A stretch of DNA of 64,000 bases from Flavobacterium caseinilyticum. Lineage in GTDB: Bacteria > Bacteroidota > Bacteroidia > Flavobacteriales > Flavobacteriaceae. Made by a program: the position numbers and the translations under genes. The stretch's first letter is position 1. Each line of letters opens with the position of its first letter. This document shows positions 34,970 through 45,530 of this stretch, piece by piece. Below the pieces are notes generated by a model. It was not told the origin of the DNA. It made no database searches and saw only the letters and a program-made list of their open reading frames with translations. Location of the stretch: positions 1 through 64,000 of the forward strand of contig NZ_SMFM01000001.1 in assembly GCF_004349085.1 (NCBI RefSeq), read 5' to 3'.

Positions 34970-36241
34970 TTACACTATTTCTAACGCATTTTCGACCACT
35001 TGATATACTTTTTGTAATTGCTCATCTGTAATAATGTACGGAGGCAAAATGTACACAATATTACCAACCGGACGCAGAATCACGCCGTTTTCGATAAAGA
35101 AACCATAGAGTTTGTTGCGTAAACTTCCATAATAGCTGGCAGCACTTTCGGTTTTTATTTCTAAAGCAAAAATGACTCCCAGTACTCGTGTTGTAACTAC
35201 TTTTGGATGATTTTTTATATGTTCTTGAAAGTCCAAATGACTTTTATTTACTCGAACAATATTCGCTTGCATTTCATCAGTCTGCAACAATTCTAAACTA
35301 GCCAAAGCTGCAGCACAACCTGTTGGATTTGCTGTAAAGGTGTGTCCGTGAAACAACGCTTTATTGATATCGTCATCATAAAAAGCATCGAATAAATCCT
35401 GCGTAAAAGTCGTAATCGCCATAGGAATCGTTCCTCCGGTCAACGCTTTAGACAGGCACATCATATCTGGTTTTTCAATCAAATAATCCGTTGCAAAGGT
35501 TTTTCCGGTTTTTCCAAAACCTGTCATCACTTCATCCGCAATAGTAAGCACATTATTCTGCTGACAAATTCGCATCAATTTATCTAAAGCTTCCGCTTCA
35601 TACATCACCATCCCTGCGGCTCCTTGAACCAATGGCTCAAAAATAAAGCCCGCACAATTATTATTTTCTATAACATTCTGTAAAGCATCGTAACTTACTT
35701 GTTCCATTCCTTTAACCGGAACCGGAATCCGAACCACATCAATAAACATCCCTTCAAATGCTTCCATAAAAAACGAGATTCCACTTGCTGCCATAGCACC
35801 AAAAGTGTCACCGTGAAAAGCATTTTCGAAAGCAATTATCGTCGTTTTCTTTTCATTTTTATTGAAAAAATATTGCAGAGTCACTTTAATTGCCACTTCA
35901 ACAGCCGTAGAACCATTATCCGAAAAGAATATTTTTTGTTGATTTTTTGGTAAAATTTCCATCAATTTCTCGGCAACCAAAATAGCGGGTTCATGTGTAA
36001 ATCCACCAAACAAAACATGCTCTAATGTTGTAAGTTGTTTATAAATGGCATCGGCAATAAACGTATTGGAATGTCCGTACGGATTTACCCACCACGAAGC
36101 GATTGCATCAATATATTCTTTGTTGTTTTCGTCCCAAAGCAAAGCGCCTTTTCCCTTTTTTATAGCAATAGGTAATGCTGCAGTTTTATGTTGGGTATAT
36201 GGATGCCAAAGATACTGGCCGTCTCGTTCAGTTAAAGTCAT
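34970..36241 (-). CDS. bioA: Adenosylmethionine--8-amino-7-oxononanoate aminotransferase
   Basis: BioA transfers the amino group of S-adenosylmethionine to KAPA, giving DAPA, the third-last step of biotin synthesis. It is a class III PLP aminotransferase of 423 residues. The PLP lysine is K265 in CLSKALTGG; other markers are LWHPYTQHK near residue 11, typical of BioA, and ADEVMTGFGKTG near 235-246. It starts 37 bases downstream of bioD and is followed by a repeat-filled 230-base gap before the ketosynthase gene. Confidence 0.97.
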   Translation of the reverse strand: MTLTERDGQYLWHPYTQHKTAALPIAIKKGKGALLWDENNKEYIDAIASWWVNPYGHSNTFIADAIYKQLTTLEHVLFGGFTHEPAILVAEKLMEILPKNQQKIFFSDNGSTAVEVAIKVTLQYFFNKNEKKTTIIAFENAFHGDTFGAMAASGISFFMEAFEGMFIDVVRIPVPVKGMEQVSYDALQNVIENNNCAGFIFEPLVQGAAGMVMYEAEALDKLMRICQQNNVLTIADEVMTGFGKTGKTFATDYLIEKPDMMCLSKALTGGTIPMAITTFTQDLFDAFYDDDINKALFHGHTFTANPTGCAAALASLELLQTDEMQANIVRVNKSHLDFQEHIKNHPKVVTTRVLGVIFALEIKTESAASYYGSLRNKLYGFFIENGVILRPVGNIVYILPPYIITDEQLQKVYQVVENALEIV

Positions 36242-36278
36242 TTGATTTTTGATTTTGCAATTGCCATTGAAATTGCTA

Positions 36279-36896
36279 TTATAGTTTTAGCAAGTTTTCT
36301 CGAAGTAAATCTGCATACTCTTTGACTACATTTTGGTCAAAATACGGTTCTTGTTCTATTCGTCCAATGTAATTTACTCCCGTTTTACTCAGAATTATTT
36401 CTTCTGTAGCTTTATTTTCATCTCCGGAGAACACTATTCCCGCAACTGCGATTTTTCTGTTTTTCAAGGCTTCAATCGTCAGCAAAGTGTGATTGATACT
36501 TCCTAAATAATGCCGAGAGACCACAATCACTTTATAATCATTTTGGATTAAATCAATCACACAATCGGTATCATTTAATGGTACGAAAACACCTCCTGCT
36601 CCTTCAACAACCAAATGATTTTCTGTTTTGGGTTCGATAAAATTCTTTAAGTCGATAGTAATTTGGTCCAATTCAGCAGCAAAATGCGGACTGGCTGGTG
36701 TATTCAAAGCATAACTATTGGGATGAATCACCGTCTTTTTATTGGACAAAAACGATTTGATTTTATGGCTGTCGGAGTTTAGTAAATCACCCGCTTGAAT
36801 GGGTTTCCAATAATCAGCTTCTAAAGCTTCTGTTATAATGGCTGATGCGATAGTTTTGCCTACATCGGTTCCAATTCCTGTTATAAATAGTTTCAT
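36279..36896 (-). CDS. bioD: Dethiobiotin synthetase
   Basis: BioD closes the ureido ring of dethiobiotin from DAPA, CO2 and ATP. The 205-residue protein has the expected P-loop GIGTDVGKT at residues 7-15 and the conserved VEGAGGVFVPL segment near 100. The ATG lies directly beyond the inverted repeat that ends the GxxExxY cassette, so the native bioF-bioD junction has been replaced by cassette DNA and the upstream leader of bioD now consists largely of that repeat. bioA follows at 37 bases. Confidence 0.96.
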   Translation of the reverse strand: MKLFITGIGTDVGKTIASAIITEALEADYWKPIQAGDLLNSDSHKIKSFLSNKKTVIHPNSYALNTPASPHFAAELDQITIDLKNFIEPKTENHLVVEGAGGVFVPLNDTDCVIDLIQNDYKVIVVSRHYLGSINHTLLTIEALKNRKIAVAGIVFSGDENKATEEIILSKTGVNYIGRIEQEPYFDQNVVKEYADLLRENLLKL

Positions 36897-36902
36897 ATAA
36901 TT

Positions 36903-36945
36903 AGCACACGGATGACACAGAGTTAACTGATTGTCACGGATTTTT
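36903..36945 (+). repeat. Inverted repeat on the bioD side of the GxxExxY cassette
   Basis: It starts AGCACACGGATGACAC and continues through TTAACTGATT to CACGGAT. It matches the reverse complement of 37363-37404 at about 34 of 43 positions counted by eye, and begins 7 bases from the bioD ATG. Confidence 0.75.
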
Positions 36946-36951
36946 AAAAAT

Positions 36952-37344
36952 TTATTTTAGCTTTTTTCTGTCGTTGGTGTAAATAGACCTTTTGAATTCT
37001 GGAGTGGTTCCAAAGTTCAGTAATAATCCAATTTCTACATCAGTTGCCTTTAGATAGTTTAAAAGTTGGGCTTTATGCTCGTCTAACAAACATCCACACG
37101 CTTTAAGTTCAAGAATAATAGAGTCTTCAATCAATAAGTCCGCAAAATAGTCCCCTACCAATTGACTTTTATAATATACTTTAATTTGTTTTTGAGCTTC
37201 TACTTTGTACCCTTGGGATTTTAACTCTAAATACATGGCATTTTGATACACTTTTTCAAGAAACCCATATCCAAGTTCGTTGTAAACTTCAAAATAGATT
37301 TTCAAAATAGTATCGCTCAAATTCTTATACAATAAATCACCCAT
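36952..37344 (-). CDS. GxxExxY family protein, PD-(D/E)XK nuclease-like
   Basis: A 130-residue protein with the family signature G27-F-L-E30-K-V-Y33. The following GDYFADLLIEDSIILELKA carries D69, E79 and K81, the D...ExK arrangement of PD-(D/E)XK nucleases, and HKAQLLNYLKAT (90-101) is the usual following helix. The activity of the family is not established to my knowledge. The gene interrupts the biotin operon in the same orientation and is bracketed by inverted repeats (36903-36945 and 37363-37404), so it appears to be cargo, or perhaps the mobilising enzyme, of a small inserted cassette rather than a biotin gene. Confidence 0.88.
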   Translation of the reverse strand: MGDLLYKNLSDTILKIYFEVYNELGYGFLEKVYQNAMYLELKSQGYKVEAQKQIKVYYKSQLVGDYFADLLIEDSIILELKACGCLLDEHKAQLLNYLKATDVEIGLLLNFGTTPEFKRSIYTNDRKKLK

Positions 37345-37362
37345 TGTCTTTATTTTAAAAAT

Positions 37363-37404
37363 AAAACCCGTGTTAATCAGTTAAATCCGTATTATCCGCG
37401 TGCC
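37363..37404 (-). repeat. Inverted repeat on the bioF side of the GxxExxY cassette
   Basis: On the minus strand it starts GGCACGCGGATAATACGG and continues through TTAACTGATT to CACGGG. It overlaps the bioF 3' end and provides its stop codon. Confidence 0.75.
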
Positions 37405-38543
37405 ATAAAAACAAAAGTACTCAACAATCGCAACACTTCCGCGATTTCCTCTGGCGAATTATAACTGTGCAAACATAAACGCAAGCGCTCTTGGCCTTCT
37501 GGAACGGTTGGCGAAAGTATCGCTTTCACATCAAACCCTTTTTCCTGCAGTTGGTTGGCGATAGTTTTTACTTTTTCATTTCCCGGAATAATAGCCGATT
37601 GTATCGCTGATTTGCTTCGGACGAAAAGTGGTTTTAAACTCATCATATTCTTTTCCTGATTGAAATGAACGATGTTTTCCCGAAGTTTTAAGATTGAATC
37701 TGAATCCGTTTCTAAATGTTGGTACGCAATCAAAATAGTAGCAACAGCATGCGGCGAAAGCCCTGTTGTATAAATAAAGCTTCTCGCAAAATTCACTAAA
37801 TAATCCTTCAAATCAACCGAACCTAAAATCGCGGCTCCATGGCATCCTAACCCTTTTCCGAAAGTCATAATTCGGGCAAAAACATGGTCTTGCAAGCCCA
37901 GCATTTGAACAAACCCTTCGCCTTTTGAACCAAAAACTCCCAAAGCATGCGCTTCATCAACAACTAGATAGCTATGGTGTTTATCCGAAAGCGAAACCAA
38001 TTCTTCAAGATTTGGGCAATCGCCATCCATAGAAAAAACAGATTCAGTAACGATATAAATAATGGTGTCTGGATTCCTTAAAATTAATTTTTCTAAGTCT
38101 TCAAAATCATTGTGATTGAATTTATAGGCTTTGGCATTCGACAGTTGAATTCCGTCCCGAATGGAAGCGTGACACAATTCATCGTATAAAATTAAATCTC
38201 CTTTTTGTGGAACCGAGCCAAAGAATCCAACATTAGCATCGTAACCCGAATTAAAAATCAGCGCTGTTTCTGACTGATGAAAATTAGCAATAAAATCTTC
38301 CGTTTCTTGATATAGTTTGTGGTTTCCAGACAATAATCGCGAACCTGTTGCACCGTTTTGAATAAAATTATTATCTATTAAATACTGATGCGTTTCCTTA
38401 AAAACAGTTTCTGATTTAGACAATCCTAAATAATCATTCGACGAGAAATCAAACATTTTACTTGACAAAGACAATTGTCGCAAAGCATTATTTTGCTTTC
38501 GAGTCTCCAATTTAGCGGAAAGAGAAGGTGGAAATCGTTTCAT
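37392..38543 (-). CDS. bioF: 8-amino-7-oxononanoate synthase
   Basis: BioF condenses pimeloyl-CoA or pimeloyl-ACP with alanine to form KAPA. It is a PLP enzyme of 383 residues from ATG 38543; the open frame begins earlier at a TTG (38552). The PLP lysine is K230 in FGKGLGCHGA, and SNDYLGLS and VVDEAHALGVFG are typical. The last residues, MARG, are followed by a stop that falls inside the cassette repeat, so the native C-terminus has been altered slightly. It heads the bioF-bioD-bioA series. A -7 box ends 6 bases before the ATG. Confidence 0.96.
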   Translation of the reverse strand: MKRFPPSLSAKLETRKQNNALRQLSLSSKMFDFSSNDYLGLSKSETVFKETHQYLIDNNFIQNGATGSRLLSGNHKLYQETEDFIANFHQSETALIFNSGYDANVGFFGSVPQKGDLILYDELCHASIRDGIQLSNAKAYKFNHNDFEDLEKLILRNPDTIIYIVTESVFSMDGDCPNLEELVSLSDKHHSYLVVDEAHALGVFGSKGEGFVQMLGLQDHVFARIMTFGKGLGCHGAAILGSVDLKDYLVNFARSFIYTTGLSPHAVATILIAYQHLETDSDSILKLRENIVHFNQEKNMMSLKPLFVRSKSAIQSAIIPGNEKVKTIANQLQEKGFDVKAILSPTVPEGQERLRLCLHSYNSPEEIAEVLRLLSTFVFMARG

Positions 38544-38549
38544 AGTTAA

Positions 38550-38557
38550 CAAAAATA
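38550..38557 (-). promoter_or_regulatory. -7 box of bioF
   Basis: It reads TATTTTTG on the minus strand and ends 6 bases before ATG 38543. It overlaps the upstream TTG start at 38552, which argues for the ATG. Confidence 0.5.
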
Positions 38558-38574
38558 CTAAAGTTGGATGAATT

Positions 38575-38718
38575 TAGCCCAGATTGCAATGGAAAGCCTC
38601 GTAGAAGGAAACACTATTTTTTGTAGAATTGACACAGCGACCAAAGGAAGCTCGTGGCGGTTATAACAAAAAAAATGTTTCCTTCAAGAGCTTGTAATGG
38701 AAAGCGGGAAATAGCTCC
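38575..38718 (-). ncRNA. Flavo-1-like structured intergenic element (copy 2)
   Basis: In atpC-sense RNA it begins GGAGCTATTTCCCGC, has a long core stem (AAGGAAACA against TGTTTCCTT plus an A/T-rich extension), and ends with GGGCTA. The ends match the copies at 18238-18303 and 60003-60108 while the core differs. It lies after the atpC terminator and before the bioF promoter. Confidence 0.5.
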
Positions 38719-38748
38719 AAAAAAAAAGCCTAACAGTTACGTTAGGCT
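38719..38748 (-). terminator. Terminator of atpDC
   Basis: On the minus strand AGCCTAAC pairs with GTTAGGCT around a 6-base loop and is followed by a run of T residues, 22 bases after the atpC stop. Confidence 0.85.
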
Positions 38749-38769
38749 CTATTTATATTCTGAATTGTC

Positions 38770-39051
38770 TTAGTCAACTAAAACAATAACTTTGTTGTCT
38801 TTCATTTCAATTGTTCCAGAATTGATAGCAAGTGTGTAATTTTGGGCATCCAGCTTTGTGAATTTACTTGCTACATCTTTTGCAAAAGCAAAGTTTGACG
38901 CTGTAATTTTCACTACTCCTTTTTCTAAAATAGAAACAATTGGTGCGTGATTATTCAAAATTTGAAAGCTTCCATCAACTCCAGGCAGTGTTACCGAAGT
39001 TACTTCTGCTGAAAACAATTTTGCTTCTGGTGAAACTATTTCTAATAACAT
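38770..39051 (-). CDS. atpC: F0F1 ATP synthase subunit epsilon
   Basis: The 93-residue protein is the beta-sandwich domain of subunit epsilon in the ATP synthase central stalk (VTLPGVDGSFQILNNHAPIV). The C-terminal helical hairpin, which can inhibit ATP hydrolysis in other bacteria, is absent; this short form is usual in Bacteroidota. It follows atpD by 77 bases on the same transcript and is closed by a terminator at 38719-38748. The other F0 and F1 subunit genes are not in the window. Confidence 0.95.
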   Translation of the reverse strand: MLLEIVSPEAKLFSAEVTSVTLPGVDGSFQILNNHAPIVSILEKGVVKITASNFAFAKDVASKFTKLDAQNYTLAINSGTIEMKDNKVIVLVD

Positions 39052-39128
39052 ACTTTTTTGAGTTATGAATTATAAATTATGAATTATGAATTTATATGAA
39101 ACACATAATTCCTAACTTACAACTGTTT

Positions 39129-40643
<1,515 letters not shown>

Positions 40644-40724
40644 TTATGTATTTATTAAATAGCTATTTAGGTTTATGAAATAGTACCAGCCGAAACGTAT
40701 CGATTAAATGCTTTTTTCAGTGCG

Positions 40725-40732
40725 CAAAGATA
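40725..40732 (-). promoter_or_regulatory. -7 box of atpDC
   Basis: It reads TATCTTTG on the minus strand, a perfect TAnnTTTG match 84 bases before the atpD ATG. Confidence 0.6.
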
Positions 40733-40841
40733 ATTTTTTAAAATATAAAATCAATAAAATTTTTATAAAAAAAGGATATTTTTAATTGATACTAGAGAAA
40801 TGACTTAAAAACAGACAAAAGATAGCAATATCCTCAAAAAC

Positions 40842-40878
40842 AAATAACCACCACGTCAAGAAACGGGTGGTTATTTTT
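40842..40878 (-). terminator. Terminator of the SGNH lipoprotein gene
   Basis: AAATAACCACC pairs with GGTGGTTATTT around a 13-base loop, with A/T runs on both sides, 20 bases after the stop codon. Confidence 0.75.
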
Positions 40879-40898
40879 ATAATTCAGAATGTAGATTA

Positions 40899-42449
40899 TT
40901 ATAGCGATCCAGGGAATAAAATACGGTATGAACCTACGTTTACATTTTTGAAGTTAGAGCCATACTTTGCATTTATAGCATCCGTGAATAAATTTGCTAT
41001 AATGGCATAACCTCTTGGACTTGGATGAACACCATCTGAAGAGAACATACCCCCAGTTATAAAAGAAGACGTTGTTGTAAAGCCGTTATATACTATTCCA
41101 CCACTGGCTAATTGGTCTGTCACTGCTTTCAATTCTACAAATGCCAACCCTTTTGAATCAGCTACAGATTTAATCGTAGTATTATAAGCATCGGTTGCAA
41201 CTTTTACCTCTGCGATTTCAGCTTTAGTTAATACATCCTTGTCTTGCATAGGGTAAGTAATTCCGAATTTATTCAAAGGAGCAGGAATTCCTGTTGGCTC
41301 AGCACCAATAACAGACTGCGCTTTCAAAACCACCAAGTCGTCTTTAGTTGCTTGTCGCGCCTGACCAAAAACTTGTCCATAAAAAGTTGCCGTTGCCAAT
41401 CCTAAACTCGGCGTAAACGCTGCGGTTAGTTGAGCAGATAGATTTGGCAAACTTTCATCAACTATCAACAAAGGATTTGGAGTAGTACTTGACAGTAAAT
41501 TAATACGGTCCCCAGCATTAAAGGCTGTCAAAACTTGCTTTAAGGGACCATACAATTGTGTATTCAAAGCAGTTACCGTTGCTTGACCCACTGCAACATT
41601 ACCACCTCCTAAAATCGATACTGTTAACGGATTAAAAGGAACAGTTGTAAAATATGGCAATGCTGTAACATAAGGTAAATTTGCAACAACACCTTTTGCA
41701 CCCTTTGCTGTCATAGCATTCACGATATTTGAATAAGCGCTTGCAAAAACAGTAGGATCAGTTATATCATTACTCGCATAAGTAGCCGGATTTAAATTCC
41801 CTGTTTGATTCGTACCTGAGCCACCAGAAGTAGCATAGCCTAATATATCATTACCACCTATCCACAAAGAAAAGAAAGTAGGATCTTGCGCCAAAGCATC
41901 TGCAACTATGGTTGTTGTCGCTGAAGATGAAAATCTAACAAAGTAAGGATTGCTCTGACCAGTAGCTACTCCAGCAACGTTTCCATAGCCAGGTGTAACC
42001 AAATGATAACTTTTAGCACCAGGCACCCCCAGGTTATTGAAAGGTCCTGTTAATTTTGTTGTTGCTTCAGTTGATGGCCTTCCGCTCACTAGCACAGGCG
42101 CTGTTCCATTAAAAAATAATCGCTGCATAAAAATCACATTGCCACCTAACAACAATCCTCCAACATTATCAGCCATAAAAGGCGTTTTAAACTCCCCACC
42201 TCCAGCTAATGCAAATTGTTGTGCGATAATGTTAGCAAAAGAGCCTTTTTGTCCTTCAATAAACAAAGCATCATCACTATAGCCAGCCGAGTATGAATCT
42301 CCTAATGCTATATATTTTGACACGACTGCCGTACCGGAAGTCAAAGCCTTCCCGTCAGACGAATTTGCATCAATCGTTAGTTCATCATCATTATTACATG
42401 CTACAAATGCTAAAGAAGCAAATAGCAACCATTTGAAATTTTTTATCAT
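40899..42449 (-). CDS. SGNH/GDSL hydrolase-like lipoprotein
   Basis: A 516-residue lipoprotein with lipobox FVAC (C18) followed by NNDDEL, an acidic stretch resembling the surface-export signal of Bacteroidota lipoproteins. The SGNH hydrolase blocks are present: the nucleophile S52 in ALGDSYSAGY, the glycine/asparagine block in WIGGNDILGY, and D472/H475 in SSDGVHPSPRG. Such enzymes cleave esters, often lipids or acetylated sugars; the substrate here is unknown. It lies 28 bases after the TonB-dependent receptor gene, so the two are co-expressed and may work as a surface hydrolase with its importer. Confidence 0.9.
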   Translation of the reverse strand: MIKNFKWLLFASLAFVACNNDDELTIDANSSDGKALTSGTAVVSKYIALGDSYSAGYSDDALFIEGQKGSFANIIAQQFALAGGGEFKTPFMADNVGGLLLGGNVIFMQRLFFNGTAPVLVSGRPSTEATTKLTGPFNNLGVPGAKSYHLVTPGYGNVAGVATGQSNPYFVRFSSSATTTIVADALAQDPTFFSLWIGGNDILGYATSGGSGTNQTGNLNPATYASNDITDPTVFASAYSNIVNAMTAKGAKGVVANLPYVTALPYFTTVPFNPLTVSILGGGNVAVGQATVTALNTQLYGPLKQVLTAFNAGDRINLLSSTTPNPLLIVDESLPNLSAQLTAAFTPSLGLATATFYGQVFGQARQATKDDLVVLKAQSVIGAEPTGIPAPLNKFGITYPMQDKDVLTKAEIAEVKVATDAYNTTIKSVADSKGLAFVELKAVTDQLASGGIVYNGFTTTSSFITGGMFSSDGVHPSPRGYAIIANLFTDAINAKYGSNFKNVNVGSYRILFPGSL

Positions 42450-42477
42450 TGTTCTTTGATTTTAGATTTAATAAATG

Positions 42478-45285
42478 TTACGGGTTGATTGTCCAAGATG
42501 CAAAATATTGTTGACCAATTAGACCTGCTCCCAAAACTTGTCCATATTCTTTTCCTCCGATATTTGAAGCTCCTACTTTTAATGTAGATTTCAACGCTGG
42601 GAAATTATAGTTTAATTGTGCATCTATAACTGTTGCTGCCGCTATAGTTCCATCTGCAAAAGATGATTGCCATAAATACTCGCTATTCCATCTACCACTT
42701 ACATTAAATCCAAAATTTGGAAATAAGCTTTCATTACCAATAGAGGCCTTAATACGATGTTTTGGTGTATTGAATCCGGCCTCAAAACTTGGATCTTTTG
42801 ATTGATCAAATTTAAATTCAGCAAAATTATAGTTTGCACCTATTTCAAAGTCTTTGTATACTTTGCGAGAAAGTCCTACACCAAAACCTAATGATTCGAT
42901 CTCTAAAGGAGTATTTGTATACAATTGAAATGCTCTACTATTCCCGTTTTGCAATGCATGTAGAGCTTTCTGGCCTTCAGGATTGGCTAATCCCCCTCCA
43001 TCTAATGCAGAACCATATAAAGGAGTAAGAACATTTAAATTACCAATGAAATTATTATATACATTATAATACCCATTAATATCAATAGATGTTCTATTTA
43101 TGAAAGAGCGATATCCTAATTCAATTGCTTTTACTTCTTCAGGTTTCACAAGATCAACATTGGTTTTTTGCAATAACGCAGGATTACCAGCTGCTGCAAA
43201 TGCTCTAACTGAACTAGCAGTATATGAGTTATTGTATGCGTTTAAACCATTAATAGTAACTGAATTACCTCCTGCAAATCCCTGACCTACAGCAGTAGCA
43301 ATTGGTAAAATTTCTGTAAATCTAGTTAAGTTGTCTGGAGCTGATCCCAACAAGATAGCACTTCCAACATTAAAACCAATATACTGATCTTGAGTAGAAG
43401 GGTTTCTGAAACCAGTTTGGAAAGATCCTCTAAAATTATGATTTTTATTTGCACCTCCAGAATACACTAAGGAAACCCTTGGTGAAATATTGCCTTTGAA
43501 ATTCTGTGCTTTATCGTAACGCATAGAACCCGTGAACTTCAAACGATCATCTATAAACTTTTTCATCACCTGAGTGTAAGCTCCGTATTCATCATAAGTG
43601 ATAGGTCCGTCCGCATCCGTATAAATACGACCAAAAGAATTTAACTCATATTGTCTGTAAGAACCTCCAACTTGAATTTCTGCAAATTTTACCAAATCCT
43701 TAAAATTATAATTCACATCTGAATGGTAGATTCTAGAATTATCAACTAATTTAGAACCTGTCAATACACTTGGATCATTAATAACCTGGTTAAACGCATT
43801 GTTAAATGCTTCAGTTCCTGGTATCAATCTACCAGTGTCCGCAGTTGATCTAGCTCTGGAATGTGCTTGTTCAGGAGTCAAACCTGCTAAAGTTGATTGT
43901 ACATAAGCACCGGCATATTGCCCAAACCATGTTCTATCATCTTTCCATTTTCTGTTGACATTAATACCTGTAAACAACATATCATAAGACTGACCGCCAT
44001 CTTCCGTAGTAGTATACCCTCTTAAAAAGAAGTTTTTCCCTTTGAACTCAATTTTATGTTGTTGCATAAAAAAGTTATTCAAATAATAACGATTGGCTCC
44101 TTGATAAACAGTATTACCATAACCAAATTTACTTTGCCAAATTACTTCTAATTTTTCATCTCCAAATGGACGGATATGTAATGAAAAATCAATTTTTGTA
44201 TTAGAAACTTTGTTATCTGTCAAATCAACTTCATTGTATCCTGTTCTACTAACATTAGTATTAGGTAATAAATTCACCGCCGAAGCTGGTATCAAACCTT
44301 GAGAGGCTAGTGCTTGACCAACTCCTTTTATATTTGTTGCCACCTCATCACCATAAACATTTATACCATCATAATCGATTGAATTTCTATCAACACCTAC
44401 ACGGGTTTTATCATCATAATTCACAGCATGCCATTCTGTACCTCTCATGTAAGCAAAGTTAGCTTTACCTGCAATATACTTGTTGAATGCTTTTGCCATA
44501 CGAACACCGTAGTCAACATAGTCATTAGTACCAGCCGCTTTTTGAGTAGTTTGTCCAAACTTAGCATACGCTCTAATTCCTTGGCTTGTAAAAGGGCTTT
44601 TACTAGTCATAAATAAAATACCATTAAAGGCGTTTGCACCATATAAAGCTGAAGAAGCACCTGGTAATAATTCCACACTTTGAACATCAATTTCAGAAAC
44701 ACCAATTAAATTTCCAAGTACAAAGTTCAACAATGGCGAAGAATTATCCATCCCATCAACTAGTTGCATAAAACGAGTATTTGCAACAGATGCGAATCCA
44801 CGAGTATTGATAGATTTAAAAGACATACTCGAAGTATTCATTTGAACTTCTTTTAAGTTTTCTAAACCATCATAAAACGAAGGAGAGGCAGTTTTTTTTA
44901 TTTCAGCGATTCCCATTCTTTCGATAGTTACAGGCGACTCCAAAACTCTTTCAGGAGTTCTTGATGCAGAAACTACAATTTCATCCAGCTTGTTTTCCTC
45001 ATCTAAGAGCTTAACCGAAATTCTTTGATTAGTTGAGGAAACGTTGATTTTTTGAGTTCCAAACCCTACACTTGTAATTTCAATTACGAAAGGAGGATTT
45101 TTAGAAGTTTGTAATGTAAATGAGCCATCTAAATCAGTAATGGTAGCTGAAGCGTCTCCAACAATTTTAATGTTGGCTCCAGGAATTGGCTGGTTGTTAC
45201 TGTCTGTAACAGTACCTGAAATTGAGTTTTGAGCAAAAGTTAGGCTACAAAAAAACAATGACAAAAAAAGTAAATACACTCTCAT
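42478..45285 (-). CDS. TonB-dependent outer-membrane receptor
   Basis: A 935-residue outer-membrane transporter. After the signal peptide (ending in LTFAQ) come a carboxypeptidase-regulatory-like domain (about 20-100, SISGTVTDSNNQPIPGANI), a plug domain (about 110-230) and a 22-strand-type beta barrel. There is no SusD partner; instead an SGNH lipoprotein gene follows at 28 bases. It lacks FeCT-type siderophore clues, so the ligand cannot be named. Upstream is a 301-base AT-rich gap holding the glmS terminator but no perfect -7 box. Confidence 0.92.
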   Translation of the reverse strand: MRVYLLFLSLFFCSLTFAQNSISGTVTDSNNQPIPGANIKIVGDASATITDLDGSFTLQTSKNPPFVIEITSVGFGTQKINVSSTNQRISVKLLDEENKLDEIVVSASRTPERVLESPVTIERMGIAEIKKTASPSFYDGLENLKEVQMNTSSMSFKSINTRGFASVANTRFMQLVDGMDNSSPLLNFVLGNLIGVSEIDVQSVELLPGASSALYGANAFNGILFMTSKSPFTSQGIRAYAKFGQTTQKAAGTNDYVDYGVRMAKAFNKYIAGKANFAYMRGTEWHAVNYDDKTRVGVDRNSIDYDGINVYGDEVATNIKGVGQALASQGLIPASAVNLLPNTNVSRTGYNEVDLTDNKVSNTKIDFSLHIRPFGDEKLEVIWQSKFGYGNTVYQGANRYYLNNFFMQQHKIEFKGKNFFLRGYTTTEDGGQSYDMLFTGINVNRKWKDDRTWFGQYAGAYVQSTLAGLTPEQAHSRARSTADTGRLIPGTEAFNNAFNQVINDPSVLTGSKLVDNSRIYHSDVNYNFKDLVKFAEIQVGGSYRQYELNSFGRIYTDADGPITYDEYGAYTQVMKKFIDDRLKFTGSMRYDKAQNFKGNISPRVSLVYSGGANKNHNFRGSFQTGFRNPSTQDQYIGFNVGSAILLGSAPDNLTRFTEILPIATAVGQGFAGGNSVTINGLNAYNNSYTASSVRAFAAAGNPALLQKTNVDLVKPEEVKAIELGYRSFINRTSIDINGYYNVYNNFIGNLNVLTPLYGSALDGGGLANPEGQKALHALQNGNSRAFQLYTNTPLEIESLGFGVGLSRKVYKDFEIGANYNFAEFKFDQSKDPSFEAGFNTPKHRIKASIGNESLFPNFGFNVSGRWNSEYLWQSSFADGTIAAATVIDAQLNYNFPALKSTLKVGASNIGGKEYGQVLGAGLIGQQYFASWTINP

Positions 45286-45530
45286 TGGGTTATAATTTGT
45301 TGGTTTATGTAGCCAAAGTACAAATATTTTTGATATTAATAAAAAAACGTTAAAAATAATTCAATACTGTTAATGTATTGTCGACATTTTAACACATTTA
45401 CAACAATATGATCTTTATACTAATCTCTGTTAAAGTGTTAAATTATTGCAAATTACTATGCATACATACTAATTTTAAGATATATTTAATTTTATCATAA
45501 AAATGATTTTCTTCATATATTTTTATCCAA

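Larger units (their letters stand above)
36903..37404. mobile_element. Putative 502-base cassette carrying the GxxExxY gene
   Basis: The gene is enclosed by inverted repeats that abut bioD on one side and enter the last codons of bioF on the other. Co-directional bioF, bioD and bioA are otherwise close together, so the cassette looks inserted. No transposase or clear target duplication is visible. Whether it moves is inference. Confidence 0.5.

Noticed and set aside
42478..45285. Possible SusC of a polysaccharide locus
   Set aside because: No SusD gene follows and no glycoside hydrolases are nearby; a general TonB receptor is the safer call.
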